Positions 36,597 to 47,340 are shown, counted from the first letter of the stretch. The stretch is 64,000 bases of DNA from Geobacter sp. AOG2 (GCF_019972295.1 NZ_BLJA01000001.1:1396049-1460048); one strand, 5' to 3'. Numbers and translations are program-made. Notes: generated from the sequence alone by a model not told the origin.

Positions 36597-37448
36597 TTAC
36601 GGCGCCACTTGGTCAGGGACGGTTTTGTACCAGACATTCATACTTTCCAGGTTGCCGGAAATATTGGTGTTGTTTGTGAGGGTACCGCCATACCGATAGC
36701 CGCTCCGGGCAAAGGTGACGTTCATGCCGAAGGAGTAAGCCCGGGCAATGGTAAAGAATAGTCGGACTCCACGTGATTGTGCTATTTTTTGCACTTGCTG
36801 CAGCAGATGAAGGGCAAAGCCGTGACCGCGATATTCGGGCAGGGTCGCAAAATCGGTCATCTCTGCCGACCGGGATGAAGAATCTATTTCAGCGGAGGCC
36901 AGGGCGACGATCCGTTCCCCCTTCCAGATGCCGAAAAACACAGTGCCGCCATGCATGGCCGCCTGGAGAAAACCGGGCTCGTGGATAGGGAACGGGTAGG
37001 TAGCGAACACCTCGCGATAGACCTCCGCCATCCTGACGGTGTCTTCTTCACGGGCCATCCGCATGGTGAAGTCTCCCGGGAGTTCTTTGACTCGGTATGA
37101 GGGTTCCTGCGCCCGGGCAACCGCCAGGACCTCTTGGACAAGCTGCGGTTGAGGTTCAAGCTTGCGGGCATCGGTGAAGTACTTCCCCATAAAACAGGCG
37201 GCGACCCCATCGGGGAAAAAATCCGGTATCGATGCCTCTACTTCGTACCCAGCGGCAACAAAGCGGGCTACACTCCATCTCGGGACCTTTGCGAATACCT
37301 TGGAATAGCCGCGAGAACAGGCCAGTCGGTCCAGATACTCGGCAAAGTCGGTGGCATCGTCAGCGTGGAGCTTCATCAGGTAGACCCGGTCGTTGGTTGG
37401 TCCATGCTGGATGATGGAGCGGCCTATGGTTTTGATCATATCACTCAT
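36597..37448 (-). CDS. ablB: Beta-lysine N6-acetyltransferase
   Basis: This 283-residue GNAT-fold protein has the acetyl-CoA region [20 protein letters not shown] in its second half and the N-terminal extension typical of AblB. It acetylates beta-lysine to N-epsilon-acetyl-beta-lysine, a compatible solute known from methanogens and some bacteria. The ATG overlaps the ablA stop by eight bases, and GGAGGAACC precedes it. The adjacent lysine 2,3-aminomutase makes the precursor, so the assignment rests on both sequence and context. Confidence 0.9.
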   Translation of the reverse strand: MSDMIKTIGRSIIQHGPTNDRVYLMKLHADDATDFAEYLDRLACSRGYSKVFAKVPRWSVARFVAAGYEVEASIPDFFPDGVAACFMGKYFTDARKLEPQPQLVQEVLAVARAQEPSYRVKELPGDFTMRMAREEDTVRMAEVYREVFATYPFPIHEPGFLQAAMHGGTVFFGIWKGERIVALASAEIDSSSRSAEMTDFATLPEYRGHGFALHLLQQVQKIAQSRGVRLFFTIARAYSFGMNVTFARSGYRYGGTLTNNTNISGNLESMNVWYKTVPDQVAP

Positions 37449-38754
37449 GGTTCCTCCGTTTCATTCGGTCATTATCCTCCGGGGTGAGGGAAATGGCGTC
37501 GTCAAAGTCCGACAGAAGCCGCTCGATGCCGATCGCAGCGTACTCCTCCGTTCCCTCCAAGCTGAGTTCCAACTTGCAGTCGGAGCAGTTTCGGTCGCAA
37601 AAAACCGGTTCGTAGTTGTCCGGCTCCTGGTAGGTGGTGATTACACCCTCATAATTGCGCAGCACTACCTTGTTTGTGGCGAGGGTGATCAAGTAGTTGG
37701 GCATGACCGGGATTTTTCCACCGCCGCCGGGTGCGTCGATGACGTAGGTCGGGACGGCAAAGCCGCTGGTATGACCGATGAGGCTTTCCATGATTTCCAT
37801 CCCCTTTCCTACCGGGGTACGAAAGTGGGAAAGCCCTTCCGACAGGTCGCACTGGTAGAGATAATAGGGGCGGACCCGATTTTCCACAAGACGCTGCACC
37901 AGCGTTTTAATGATCATGGGACAGTCATTCAGTCCGGCCAGCAGTACGGTCTGATTGCCCAGGGGGATGCCGGCGTCGGCCAGACGGGTCAGGGCTTCCC
38001 TGGCAGAGGAGGTGATCTCCCGCGGATGGTTGAAATGGGTGTTGAGCCAAAGGGGGTGGTGCTTTTTAAGGACGCTGACCAGACGGTCGGTAATTCGGTA
38101 GGGAAGAACCACCGGCATGCGGCTGCCGATACGGATCACCTGGACATGCGGTATGGCGCGCAATTCGCCGAGAATCCAGTCCAGATAGTCGTCGGAGAGC
38201 ATGAGCGGGTCTCCGCCCGACAGGAGGACATCGCGCACTACCGGGGTCCCGCGGATATAGTCCAACCCCTTGGCAATCTCCTCGCGGCCCGGAATGGAGT
38301 CCCGATCACCCACCTTCCTTTTCCGGGTGCAGTGTCGGCAGTACATGGAACAGGTATTACTGATGTGGAACAACACCCGGTCCGGGTAACGGTGGGTGAT
38401 GCCGGGGGCTGGGCTGTCGGCATCCTCGTCCAAGGGGTCGGTATGGTCGCAAGAGGTAACCCGCAACTCCTGGGGCGACGGGAACGATTGCCGGAATATC
38501 GGGTCGGTGGCGTAATTGGCCCGGTCGATCAGCGACAGGTAGTAGGGGGTGATGGAGAGGGGAAATTTGGCGATAGTTTCTTGGATGCTCGTTTTCTCCA
38601 CATCGGTAAAGGAAACGCCTATCAACCGCTCGAAGGTGCCGATATCATTGATGGAGTGGGCAAGCTGCCACTTCCAATCCTTCCAGTTCGATATGCCGGG
38701 ATTTTTGCCTATTTTTTCTGCTATGGTCTGCTGTTTTTTCGTATAGATGGTCAT
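37441..38754 (-). CDS. ablA: Lysine 2,3-aminomutase
   Basis: This 437-residue radical SAM, PLP-dependent enzyme has [14 protein letters not shown] (CX3CX2C cluster), [12 protein letters not shown], and the PLP lysine in [26 protein letters not shown] zinc-type motif lies near the C-terminus. It converts L-lysine to beta-lysine. AAAGGAG precedes the ATG. With ablB it forms the two-gene acetyl-beta-lysine osmolyte pathway, next to the trehalose operon and an MscS channel. Confidence 0.95.
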   Translation of the reverse strand: MTIYTKKQQTIAEKIGKNPGISNWKDWKWQLAHSINDIGTFERLIGVSFTDVEKTSIQETIAKFPLSITPYYLSLIDRANYATDPIFRQSFPSPQELRVTSCDHTDPLDEDADSPAPGITHRYPDRVLFHISNTCSMYCRHCTRKRKVGDRDSIPGREEIAKGLDYIRGTPVVRDVLLSGGDPLMLSDDYLDWILGELRAIPHVQVIRIGSRMPVVLPYRITDRLVSVLKKHHPLWLNTHFNHPREITSSAREALTRLADAGIPLGNQTVLLAGLNDCPMIIKTLVQRLVENRVRPYYLYQCDLSEGLSHFRTPVGKGMEIMESLIGHTSGFAVPTYVIDAPGGGGKIPVMPNYLITLATNKVVLRNYEGVITTYQEPDNYEPVFCDRNCSDCKLELSLEGTEEYAAIGIERLLSDFDDAISLTPEDNDRMKRRNHE

Positions 38755-38844
38755 TCATGCTCCTTTCTCGGGGGAAATTCTGGCACTTTCCGCAGGTGAA
38801 TAAAAATGCCTGAGTGTATTTTCTGCCATGTCATTCATGCCGAC

Positions 38845-40263
38845 TTATTTCCGGTGCTTCTTCTTGGTAGATGCGGACTTCTTTGTTTTCTTGCCGCCTT
38901 TGGAAGCTGGCCCGTGCTTCTTTTTCTTTATGGATTTGCCCTTCTTTTTTTTGTGATGCCGCGTACTCTGCTTCTTAAGCTTGTGGGCCTTTTGCCATTT
39001 AATAGCCGAAACCCTGGACTGTTCAATGCGCAGGTTATCCAACAGCCCGCTTGATGCAAACAGCTTGGGATCAGCCTTTTTTGCAGCCTCCAGATATTCC
39101 TGCGCCTGTTCCAGATTGCCTTGCTCCAGGTAGACTCTCCCCAGACCCTTCATGGCTTTGGCGAAATCTTTTTTGAGTTCGAGTGCTTTTCGGTACTCGG
39201 CTATGGAAGCGTCGAATTCTTTTCTGAAGTCGTACAACAATCCCAGCTTGAAGTGGCTGTTCGGGTCGTCGGGGAAAAGTTCCACTCCTTCCTGTACAAT
39301 AGCCAACAGCTTTTCATAGTTCTTCTGCTTCACGTAAAGGGTGATCAGGGTGTTTCGGGTTGAGACGTCGTTCTTGTTCAACTGGAGTGCCGATCGGTAC
39401 TGGTCGGTGGCTTCCGCATCCTTTCCCTGCTTCTGGTAAAGCGTCGCCAACTCCTTGTGCGCTTCGGCATTTTCCGGGGCAAGAGAGATCGTCTCCTTAT
39501 ACTCTTCGGTGGCCTCCCGATATTTCTTGCTTCTCCAATAGGCACGCGCCAGCTTGAAGTGCAGCAGCGGGTTGTCACTGTATTCGTTCAGAAGCTCTCG
39601 GTATTCCCGGATGGCTTGGGTGAAATTGCCCCTCAGGGTGAAGATATCCGCCAAGTGTCGCCGCGCATCGCCATTTTTGGGATCTATCTGCACCGCCTGC
39701 CGGTAGTGCGTTTCCGCTTCGTCCAACTTCCCCTGCCGCTCATACAGCACGCCGAGCTTATAATGAATGGTGCTGTTCATGTCGCCCTTGCCAAGCAATT
39801 GCTGGTAGAGCTCGACGGCCTGTTCATCACGTCCTGCGGCCATATTGGCATTTGCCAGCTTTTGCAGGATATCTGGCCGGTTGGGGTTATCAGGGAGTGC
39901 TGCTTGATATGCTCTGATGGCCTTGTCGTATTCCTTGGCCAACATATGCGCGTCACCCTGCCGGATATAGTTGTCGGGGGTAATGGCCCAGACCATTCCC
40001 GCCAACGCTTGGCGGTATTCGAAACTGGCTCGTTCATGATTTCCCTCACGTTCAAAGCGCATTCCTTTCACCACGTGTCCGGGAGCGCCATCGGGACAAA
40101 GTCGCAGCACCCGGTCCTCTTCTCCAGCCAGTTTAATCCCCGTAAGCCCGGGAAGTGTGGATACGATTGCGCCCGCTTCGCGGCAATGGTCCGTATTTTC
40201 GCTAAATCCGCAGGTGGCGACGGCCAGCGCAAGCAGAGAAAGAGTTTTGGTAATTATCTTCAT
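38845..40263 (-). CDS. TPR-repeat protein with lysine-rich tail
   Basis: This 472-residue protein has a signal-type N-terminus (MKIITKTLSLLALAVATC). At least nine tetratricopeptide repeats follow between about residues 70 and 400, and then a strongly basic tail of about 50 residues with runs of Lys (HHKKKKGKSIKKKKHG). TPR arrays hold protein complexes together; the basic tail could bind nucleic acid or acidic envelope polymers. The function is unknown. The ATG at 40263 with AAAGGAAATTTG is chosen over a longer frame. Export is likely but a lipobox is not clear. Confidence 0.8.
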   Translation of the reverse strand: MKIITKTLSLLALAVATCGFSENTDHCREAGAIVSTLPGLTGIKLAGEEDRVLRLCPDGAPGHVVKGMRFEREGNHERASFEYRQALAGMVWAITPDNYIRQGDAHMLAKEYDKAIRAYQAALPDNPNRPDILQKLANANMAAGRDEQAVELYQQLLGKGDMNSTIHYKLGVLYERQGKLDEAETHYRQAVQIDPKNGDARRHLADIFTLRGNFTQAIREYRELLNEYSDNPLLHFKLARAYWRSKKYREATEEYKETISLAPENAEAHKELATLYQKQGKDAEATDQYRSALQLNKNDVSTRNTLITLYVKQKNYEKLLAIVQEGVELFPDDPNSHFKLGLLYDFRKEFDASIAEYRKALELKKDFAKAMKGLGRVYLEQGNLEQAQEYLEAAKKADPKLFASSGLLDNLRIEQSRVSAIKWQKAHKLKKQSTRHHKKKKGKSIKKKKHGPASKGGKKTKKSASTKKKHRK

Positions 40264-41073
40264 CAAATTTCCTTTCAAGCTGCCTGGCTTATTCCACGGC
40301 ATGGACAGGGTAACATTGTGAGCTCGCCTGCCAAGTCCAGACATATGTGATACGGGGCTTCCGTGCCGATCGGTCGGTGTAACAGATGTGCGAATTCGTC
40401 ACCAGAGGACTATGCCGGGGTGATCGTTGGTTCGCCTAGGGAAGAAACATGATGGAATGCTTGCTGCTACTGGTCATGAACCTGCCGAATCATTCTGCGC
40501 GGCCACGTTTTGCTCTCTGTGTGTGTTGTGGACGGCTGCTGCCGGAGAGTCCCTATTAGTTATATTAATAATTGGTGTACATAATAGTTGCATACAAATT
40601 AAATTGTGTCAACTCCTGGGAGTGTGATATTGGAATAACATTTTAAAATATATGGTTTATTTGATGTGGTGACGGCTATTGCAATCAAAGGGGAGTGAAC
40701 GTCAATCAAGCGAAAGTAATCAGGATGTTCCAGACGTGATGGCATGAGGTAAAATAAATTCATACGTGTCGGCATTTCTCCCGGCTTTTGGTTTTGGGAA
40801 GGAGTTGGTCTGTTGATGTCTGATTACCTGCCGAGATTTTGGTAATTGATTTCGGATGAGATGGTCATTTTTTAGGCTTCAATTATTTGTTGTCATTGAA
40901 ATTACGTTGAAATTCACTTTTGCGTGATGTAGAAGGGGAAGGGACGGGCAAAGAAGGAAATCCGATGAGCGATCGTTGGCCTATGGCCCTTCCCGAATGA
41001 GGTGAAGGTGCCTGAAAAAGGGTAACTGATTCACTTACCCATTTGTTCCACAGAACAAACCTGAGGAGGTTCT
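40264..41073. other. 810-bp gap between divergent genes
   Basis: No gene is supported. A 36-codon frame at 40449-40559 has a weak GGGAAG before its ATG and no recognised family. The region 40560-40930 is AT-rich and probably holds promoters. A 12-bp palindrome ACTCC-TG-GGAGT lies at 40612-40623. Confidence 0.55.
41042..41059. promoter_or_regulatory. Inverted repeat in front of the SPFH gene
   Basis: TTTGTTC (41042-41048) and GAACAAA (41053-41059) are perfect inverted copies around CACA. They lie directly upstream of the GAGGAGG ribosome site. This could be an operator or a small mRNA hairpin that affects translation. Confidence 0.45.
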
Positions 41074-42207
41074 ATGTCCCAGTTCATGGAAGTTGTAGAA
41101 TTTCTCGACCCGGGCGGCGATGATATGGTCCATCGTGTCCCGGAAGAGGGCTCCGGCGAACTGAAGTTCGGCGCCATGTGCATCGTCCGCGACTCCCAGG
41201 CTGCGGTGTTCTTCAAGGACGGCAAGGGAATGGACGTGCTCGGCCCCGGCCGCCACATGCTTTCCACCGGAAATCTCCCGATCCTGACCAAGATGTTAAT
41301 GCTGCCCTGGGGGTTCGAGAGCATCTTCAAGGCCGAGGTCTACTTCGTTAACCAAAAGGTATTTATCGGACAGAAGTGGGGGACACGGGATCCTGTGGCG
41401 TTCAAGGATAGTGAACTCGGGATGGTGCGGCTTCGGGCCTTCGGTACCTACACCCTTCATATCACTCAGCCGCTTCTCTTCGTGAACTCCCTGGTGGGGA
41501 CCCAGGGGGTCTACACCACGGAGGCGATCACCGATTACCTGCGCGACGTGATCGTGTCCCGTCTGAACGATTTATTGGGTGAACGTCTGGATACCATCTT
41601 GGACCTGCCCAAGAGTTATGACGAACTGGCCATGGCCATCAAGGGCCGATTGGCGGGGGATTTCGGGCGCTATGGCCTGGAGTTGCAGGAATTCTATGTC
41701 AACTCCATCACCCCTCCGGAGGAGGTGCAGAAGATGATCGACCAACGCTCCCAGTTGGAGGCGCTGGGCGACATGGACCGCTTCATGAAGTTCAAGGCGG
41801 CGATGGCGCTGGGCGACGCGGCCAAGACGGAAGGTAGCGGCGGGATACTGGCGGCCGGGGTCGGGATGGGCGCCGGTGCAGGCCTGGGCATGATGCTTCC
41901 TGGGATGGTCTACAAGACCCTCACCCCGGAGAACGGCTCGCCGGAAAGCATCGCGGCTCGGGGAGCGGTGAACTGCCCCAAGTGCCACGCCGATGTTCCC
42001 CTGGACGGCCGATTCTGTCCCAAGTGCGGCCACCAGATGGTGGTCACGAACCGGTGCCCGGCCTGCGGCAAGGATCTGCCGGCCGAGGCCAATTTCTGCA
42101 TGGTCTGTGGCCTGAACCTGAAGCAGAGGCCGAGCTGTCCCACCTGCAATGTTGACCTGCCGCCGGGTACGAAGTTCTGTACCGGCTGCGGCGAGAAACT
42201 GGCCTGA
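41074..42207 (+). CDS. SPFH-domain protein with C-terminal zinc ribbons
   Basis: This 377-residue protein has an SPFH/band-7-like domain (about 35-240), of the YdjI group once called virion-core-like. A Gly-rich hydrophobic stretch follows (about 255-285), then three zinc ribbons: CPKC...CPKC, CPAC...CMVC and CPTC...CTGC. SPFH proteins form membrane-associated scaffolds, and YdjI in Bacillus works with a PspA protein in membrane stress. There is no pspA here. A strong GAGGAGG lies upstream. The next gene encodes another zinc-ribbon protein eight bases downstream, so the two probably act together. Confidence 0.8.
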   Translation: MSQFMEVVEFLDPGGDDMVHRVPEEGSGELKFGAMCIVRDSQAAVFFKDGKGMDVLGPGRHMLSTGNLPILTKMLMLPWGFESIFKAEVYFVNQKVFIGQKWGTRDPVAFKDSELGMVRLRAFGTYTLHITQPLLFVNSLVGTQGVYTTEAITDYLRDVIVSRLNDLLGERLDTILDLPKSYDELAMAIKGRLAGDFGRYGLELQEFYVNSITPPEEVQKMIDQRSQLEALGDMDRFMKFKAAMALGDAAKTEGSGGILAAGVGMGAGAGLGMMLPGMVYKTLTPENGSPESIAARGAVNCPKCHADVPLDGRFCPKCGHQMVVTNRCPACGKDLPAEANFCMVCGLNLKQRPSCPTCNVDLPPGTKFCTGCGEKLA

Positions 42208-42214
42208 GGGTCCC

Positions 42215-43690
42215 ATGCCGTTGAGCGTTGCCACTACCTGCCCCTCGTGCGGCGGCTCCTTGGAGTTCACCCACGGCTCCGTCGCCGTCCGGTGCGGGTT
42301 TTGCGGCTCCAGCCACCTGGTCACCGGACACGGCCGGATCCTCTCCTACGTTATTCCGGAACGGATCGATCTGCAGGGTGCCGTGGAGCGTGTACAAGCG
42401 AGGCTGGAGTCCAGAGAGGGGATATGGCAGATACGAGAGGCAACCCTCTTCTTTGTGCCGTTTTACCACTTCACCGGACAGGACCTCTACTGGCGTGTGG
42501 AAGAGGAGGATACGAACAACGATAAAGAGCCGGGCTTTTGGACGAAACCATTGAGCGGCCTAGAGTTGAAGGACCTCTGGGGATATCCGGGCGAGACGCC
42601 GGGGCAGGACACCCCGCGCTTGGCGGAAAAGAGGTTTGAAATGGCCTCCCGGCACATCGACCGGACCCTGCCAGCCCTGGACGCCACGGAATTACGGGTG
42701 AGTTCCCTGGGACTCCGCCCCGAAGTGCTGAAACTCAGCCTCTTCCAGAAGGAGGCGGTTGCGAAGCGGGGGCAGATATCTCCGGTGCAGGCCGCGGGAG
42801 AGGACCTGGAGCCGCAAGGCTACGCCCCGGTCCGGCCTGAGGGAATCATCGCCCGCGAGGTTATCGGCAAGACCCGGAGCATCATCCACTTCCCCTTCTG
42901 GATCGTCGAGGTCGCCGGCGGCGGGAATGGGGGTGTGATCGCTGTTGTGGATGGGGTAAGCGGCGACATAACCAACGACGCGGCTTCTCCCGGCCTGCTG
43001 GACAGCCTGGTGGCGCGGGACGGAAACCCTTTCGAGACCGTGGGGATGCGGCCCCTGAAATGCCCCGATTGCGGGGTGGACCTGCCGGTACGGACGCTGG
43101 ACGTGATCTTTTTCTGCGCCGGGTGCGGCAAGGCCTGGCAGATCCAGGATACGGAGATGCAGCAGGTTCCCTATTCCTGCATCCCGCGGAGGGGAACAGC
43201 GGACGGCGGTGAGTACTTCCCCTTTTGGGTTATGGAAGCGCGCATGGTTTCCAACGGCCGGGAGATCGGGAACAAATTCGAGCTGACCCAACTTGCACCC
43301 GGCCTCCGGGTACCTCGGGAGGCGGACCGGCAGATTCCGCTCCGGTTATTCGTCCCCGCCTTCCGGATCGACAATCTGAACATCCTTTCCCGGTTGGCGG
43401 GAAACTTCACGCGCACCCAACCGATCTGGGAGGATGGGCCACTACCGAGGGGAACGGTCCCTGCCCGGGGGTGTTTCATTTCACCTCAAGACGTCCGGGA
43501 ACTAGCCCCCTTGGTCCTGTTCACCCTTGTCCCCAAGGGCAATAAAAAGGCGTTGAAGTTCGCCCTGGAGGCCCAGGTGGAAGTGAAGGGAACTGAGCTT
43601 GTCCTCGTTCCGTTTGCAAGGTCCGCGATGGACTATACCGATGAGGTGACCGGACAGTCCCTGCCTATAGCTGCACTCAGAGAGGGATAA
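42215..43690 (+). CDS. Zinc-ribbon protein, partner of the SPFH protein
   Basis: This 491-residue protein has an N-terminal zinc ribbon (CPSCGG...CGFCGS), another in the middle (CPDCGVDLPVRTLDVIFFCAGCG), and a repeated beta-rich design in which blocks such as VIPERIDLQ, HFPFWIVEVAGGG and YFPFWVMEARM recur. No membrane helix or signal peptide is evident. I do not know its biochemical role. The start at 42215 with GAGGG upstream is chosen over a frame running inside the SPFH gene. Coupling to the SPFH gene suggests a membrane-stress or scaffold complex. Confidence 0.75.
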   Translation: MPLSVATTCPSCGGSLEFTHGSVAVRCGFCGSSHLVTGHGRILSYVIPERIDLQGAVERVQARLESREGIWQIREATLFFVPFYHFTGQDLYWRVEEEDTNNDKEPGFWTKPLSGLELKDLWGYPGETPGQDTPRLAEKRFEMASRHIDRTLPALDATELRVSSLGLRPEVLKLSLFQKEAVAKRGQISPVQAAGEDLEPQGYAPVRPEGIIAREVIGKTRSIIHFPFWIVEVAGGGNGGVIAVVDGVSGDITNDAASPGLLDSLVARDGNPFETVGMRPLKCPDCGVDLPVRTLDVIFFCAGCGKAWQIQDTEMQQVPYSCIPRRGTADGGEYFPFWVMEARMVSNGREIGNKFELTQLAPGLRVPREADRQIPLRLFVPAFRIDNLNILSRLAGNFTRTQPIWEDGPLPRGTVPARGCFISPQDVRELAPLVLFTLVPKGNKKALKFALEAQVEVKGTELVLVPFARSAMDYTDEVTGQSLPIAALREG

Positions 43691-43801
43691 TCCAGATATC
43701 TGAGGTGATTCGTGTTAAAGTAGACAGGAATTTATAGAACAGATTATAAATAGTATTCTTTTCCCGGTTCTCGATAGAATGTGTCTGATGGCGGACATGA
43801 C

Positions 43802-45049
43802 ATGAGTTTATTTGAAATTACATCCATATTGATGGTGCTGACGGCGCTGTTCAGTTACCTCAATTATCGCATTCTCCGCATGCCGACCACCATCGGGGTG
43901 ATGTTCATCGCCTTAATGGTCTCACTTGGAATTGTCGCACTCGGTGCTGTCGGCATGGAAATCGGACAAAAACAACTGGCCCTGGTTCTGGAAACCATCG
44001 ATTTCAATCAGGCGCTGTTGCACGGCATGTTGTCGTTTCTGCTCTTCGCCGGGGCTTTGCATATCAAACTCGATGATCTGGCGAGCCAAAAGTGGGCCAT
44101 CACCGTGCTGGCAACCGCAGGCGTTATTGCCTCTACCTTTATCGTCGGTGGCCTTACCTGGGGCGTTTTGGGTCTTCTTGGCATCCCTGCGTCGTTCATT
44201 TACTGCCTTCTGTTCGGGGCGCTGATCTCTCCGACCGACCCGGTGGCGGTAATCGGTATTCTCAAAACAGCGGGAGTCCCCCAAAGTCTTGAAACTAAAA
44301 TCGCCGGGGAATCGCTCTTCAACGACGGTATCGGCGTAGTTGTGTTTCTGATCATCCTTGAGCTGACGGCGGGGGGTGGTGATGTTACCGTGGGAAGAGT
44401 GGCGCTGCTTTTTTTTGAGGAGGCTATTGGCGGCGCCTTACTGGGGTTGGCGATCGGAGCGTTTGCTTATCAGTTGCTCAAAAGGGTTAACAACTACAAA
44501 GTGGAAGTGATCATAACCTTGGCCCTGGTTATGGGTGGTTATGCCCTGGCTGACCGGATTCATACCTCCGGGCCGATTGCTATTGTGGTGGCGGGTCTGC
44601 TGATCGGCAACCACGGCCGGACCTTCGCCATGTCGGAAGTTACCCGCGCCCGCCTCGATGAGTTTTGGGAACTGGTCGACGAGATTCTCAATGCCCTGCT
44701 CTTCATGCTTATCGGCCTGGAAGTACTGATTATGCCCTTTACGCGGGCGCTGCTCATTGCCGGAGTGCTGGCGATCATTATCACCCTGTTTGCCCGGTGG
44801 GCAAGCGTAGCCGGGGCAGTGTTCTTCATGCGGCCATTCAGGTCATTCAATACGGGGGCGGTCGGTATTATGACTTGGGGAGGATTACGCGGAGGAATAT
44901 CGGTGGCCTTGGCGCTCTCGATTCCTACGGTGCCTGAACGGGCAACCATTATCACCATTACCTACATTATCGTGGTATTCTCCATAGTCATTCAAGGTAT
45001 GACCTTGGGGAGGCTGGTTGATCGCATCTATCCCGATGGTCAAGGATAG
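43802..45049 (+). CDS. CPA1-family Na+/H+ antiporter
   Basis: This protein of about 415 residues has roughly 12 membrane helices. The CPA1/NhaP hallmarks are visible: [18 protein letters not shown], the ion-binding pair in [14 protein letters not shown], and [15 protein letters not shown]. It exports Na+ (or K+) in exchange for protons. The ATG at 43802 is preferred to a GTG at 43781 because the membrane helix begins right after it. It is followed by a lipoprotein, a DUF389 membrane protein and Kup, forming an ion-homeostasis group. Confidence 0.9.
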   Translation: MSLFEITSILMVLTALFSYLNYRILRMPTTIGVMFIALMVSLGIVALGAVGMEIGQKQLALVLETIDFNQALLHGMLSFLLFAGALHIKLDDLASQKWAITVLATAGVIASTFIVGGLTWGVLGLLGIPASFIYCLLFGALISPTDPVAVIGILKTAGVPQSLETKIAGESLFNDGIGVVVFLIILELTAGGGDVTVGRVALLFFEEAIGGALLGLAIGAFAYQLLKRVNNYKVEVIITLALVMGGYALADRIHTSGPIAIVVAGLLIGNHGRTFAMSEVTRARLDEFWELVDEILNALLFMLIGLEVLIMPFTRALLIAGVLAIIITLFARWASVAGAVFFMRPFRSFNTGAVGIMTWGGLRGGISVALALSIPTVPERATIITITYIIVVFSIVIQGMTLGRLVDRIYPDGQG

Positions 45050-45077
45050 ATCACGAACTTAAACAAGGAGTCCGGAC

Positions 45078-45701
45078 ATGAAAAGAGTAAGTAAAAAACT
45101 TAGACTGGCACCGATTGTCATATTTATCTTGATAGGCGGCATGATGCTTGCCAGTGGATGTGCCCGCTATGCGCGCAATGTAAATGCTCTCTATGAACCT
45201 GCGGCGACTGCCCGTGGCGGGAGCGGTGAGGTGTATGTCGTCATCCCGGCAACCCAGAATACTCAGTCGCCGGATATCAAATGGGTGCTCGGCAAGGTCA
45301 CGGATAATGACAATAATCAGATCGACGAGGTGTTCAGTCCCCGTTCTCCGGCGGAGATCGTTCAGTCGGCGTTCGGCCTGGAGCTGAGGAAGGCTGGTTA
45401 TACCGTTATCCCTTCCGTTACGCGTCCAGGTGGCGACCATTTGGTAATTGACCTTACCAAAACGGAGATCAAGTTGGACCAAACCTCCGCCATTGCGGAT
45501 ATCAAGGCAAAATGCCGGGTGCAGGTGAAGATGGATGCGTTGAGGAATGGTCAGATGATCAAACGGCTTCAGTATGAGGCCACCTCCTCGAAAACCGATA
45601 TCAAGGATCGTGACCTGCTGGCCGCAAGTGTGCTTCAGGATGCTCTGCAGTCGGTCATGCTACAGGCCGTACCTGACCTGGTCGGGTTGTTCAATCGGTG
45701 A
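45078..45701 (+). CDS. Lipoprotein of unknown function (YajG-like)
   Basis: This 207-residue protein has a lipoprotein signal peptide with lipobox LASGC (Cys28). The mature part resembles YajG-type lipoproteins: SPAEIVQSAFGLELRKAGYTVI, HLVIDLTKTEIKLD and DLLAASVLQDALQSVMLQAVP. Function unknown. AAGGAG precedes the start. It sits 19 bases before a DUF389 gene and may be its envelope partner. Confidence 0.8.
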   Translation: MKRVSKKLRLAPIVIFILIGGMMLASGCARYARNVNALYEPAATARGGSGEVYVVIPATQNTQSPDIKWVLGKVTDNDNNQIDEVFSPRSPAEIVQSAFGLELRKAGYTVIPSVTRPGGDHLVIDLTKTEIKLDQTSAIADIKAKCRVQVKMDALRNGQMIKRLQYEATSSKTDIKDRDLLAASVLQDALQSVMLQAVPDLVGLFNR

Positions 45702-45720
45702 AGCAATTCAGGAGACATGT

Positions 45721-47340
45721 ATGCTGCGTGCTTATCTGAAGCTGATGGCCCATAACATGTCGACCTCGATCGATGCGGCCGTGGCGCGTATTGAGCATAA
45801 TGCCGTCATCAAGGATCTGACCGGCCGCGCCGACCTGTCGGGCAGTTACCTGCTGATGATTGTCTTCTCTTGTTTGGTGGCGCTGTTGGGGTTGCTCACC
45901 AACAGCGTGGCGGTGGTGATCGGCGCCATGCTGATCTCTCCCCTCATGGGGCCGATTTTTTCGGCGGCCTTGGCTTTCAGTCTGGGAGATCTGCAATTGG
46001 CCAGAAAGGCGATGAAAATTATCATCGTCAGTATCCTCCTGTCGGTGTTGATCGCCGCCTTTTTCACGATCCTCTCGCCGCTCAAGGCGCAAACCCAGGA
46101 GATCGTTTCCCGAACCCGCCCCAATATCTATGACCTCCTGATTGCAGTATTCGCCGGTGCAGCGGGCGCCTATGCCCTCTGCACCAGGGTGAATTACCTG
46201 TTTGTCACCACCGGTGTTGCCGTGGCCACTGCGGTCATTCCCCCTCTCAGTGTGGTCGGATACGGGATCGGCACCGGCCAGGCCGCCATCGCCTTGGGCG
46301 GTTTTCTGTTGTTTTTCACAAACCTGGTGGCCATAGTGATCAGTTCTGTCATCGTCTTCCACATATTCAAGTTTCGGGCAAGCATGGTGGAAGAGGCTCG
46401 CTACCCGGTCCGCAGACGAATCCAGATTCTGGGAGCCGTGCTGGCGTTCATATCGGTACCGCTCGTCTATACATTAGTAACGGATGTAAAAAAAGTGAAC
46501 CTCACCAGTCGGGTTGAGCGGGTGCTGAGAAGTAAGCTGGACCGCAAGGATCACTCCCGGATGACCGATTTTTCCTTCCAACAGCGGGGCGATGGATTGA
46601 CCGTCGCGGCTTCGGTCAACACGACCAGGTTTTATAACGTATCAACGGAAAAGCGGATCGAAGGCGACCTGAAGACGGCACTGAAAAGACCGGTTCAGCT
46701 TGACCTGGAACAGGTAATCGTCAAAACCGGTCGTGTGGAACCCCTGAACCTGATGCCGCGTATTCCGCTCATTGCCCCCCCGCCACCACAGGCGGAAACC
46801 CTTGCCACCCTCCGGGAAAAGGCCGTCAACCGTGTCAAGGAAGGTTGTGAAGAACTGCGGGCATTCGTCAAGCCGTACCCCATCGTGCAATGTGGCATCC
46901 GTTTTTCCGATCAAGGGGCGCCTATCACCGTGGTAATGGCCATTGGGCGGGATTATCCCTTTTCCGAAGAGGAACGACGCTGGCTGAGGGTGGCGTTGGA
47001 AAAGAAACTCGGTGAACCGCTGGAATTGGATCTGGAGACGGTCCCGTTCTTGCCTCCCATTGGAGTTGGGGAGGACGGGAAACTGGATGAGGCGAGCCGG
47101 AAGGCCCTTGCGGTTCTCAAGCAGGTTGTCGAAAACGACAGTGAGCCGCAAATCATGATTACGGCGCCGCGCAGTGTGCGACAAAACCACGCTCTTAAAA
47201 TTCGTGATGTCGCGGCCGTCAAGGAGTATCTGGTCGAGGTGCTGGGGATTCCCGCGGCAGTCATCACCCATGGACCGGATAGCGGCTCGGATCTGCGCGT
47301 ACGGGTCGAACCGGTCCGTTTGCCGAACCAGAGGCAGTAG
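45721..47340 (+). CDS. DUF389-family membrane protein
   Basis: This 539-residue protein has an N-terminal DUF389 domain of about six helices, with the family signature LTNSVAVVIGAMLISPLMGPI and VATAVIPPLSVVGYGI. A soluble C-terminal half (about 250-539) with repeated alpha/beta units follows, ending in a segment (about 440-530) resembling OmpA/BON-like folds. Function unknown. The ATG at 45721 with AGGAGA upstream is used. Its neighbours suggest a role in ion balance or envelope stress. Confidence 0.82.
   Translation: MLRAYLKLMAHNMSTSIDAAVARIEHNAVIKDLTGRADLSGSYLLMIVFSCLVALLGLLTNSVAVVIGAMLISPLMGPIFSAALAFSLGDLQLARKAMKIIIVSILLSVLIAAFFTILSPLKAQTQEIVSRTRPNIYDLLIAVFAGAAGAYALCTRVNYLFVTTGVAVATAVIPPLSVVGYGIGTGQAAIALGGFLLFFTNLVAIVISSVIVFHIFKFRASMVEEARYPVRRRIQILGAVLAFISVPLVYTLVTDVKKVNLTSRVERVLRSKLDRKDHSRMTDFSFQQRGDGLTVAASVNTTRFYNVSTEKRIEGDLKTALKRPVQLDLEQVIVKTGRVEPLNLMPRIPLIAPPPPQAETLATLREKAVNRVKEGCEELRAFVKPYPIVQCGIRFSDQGAPITVVMAIGRDYPFSEEERRWLRVALEKKLGEPLELDLETVPFLPPIGVGEDGKLDEASRKALAVLKQVVENDSEPQIMITAPRSVRQNHALKIRDVAAVKEYLVEVLGIPAAVITHGPDSGSDLRVRVEPVRLPNQRQ

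Noticed and set aside
37393-38799. 468-codon open frame on the plus strand
   Set aside because: It is antisense to ablA, a clear lysine 2,3-aminomutase. No domain is seen.
40449-40559. 36-residue Cys-containing small protein
   Set aside because: The ribosome site is weak, there is no known family, and no supporting context. A conserved small ORF cannot be excluded.
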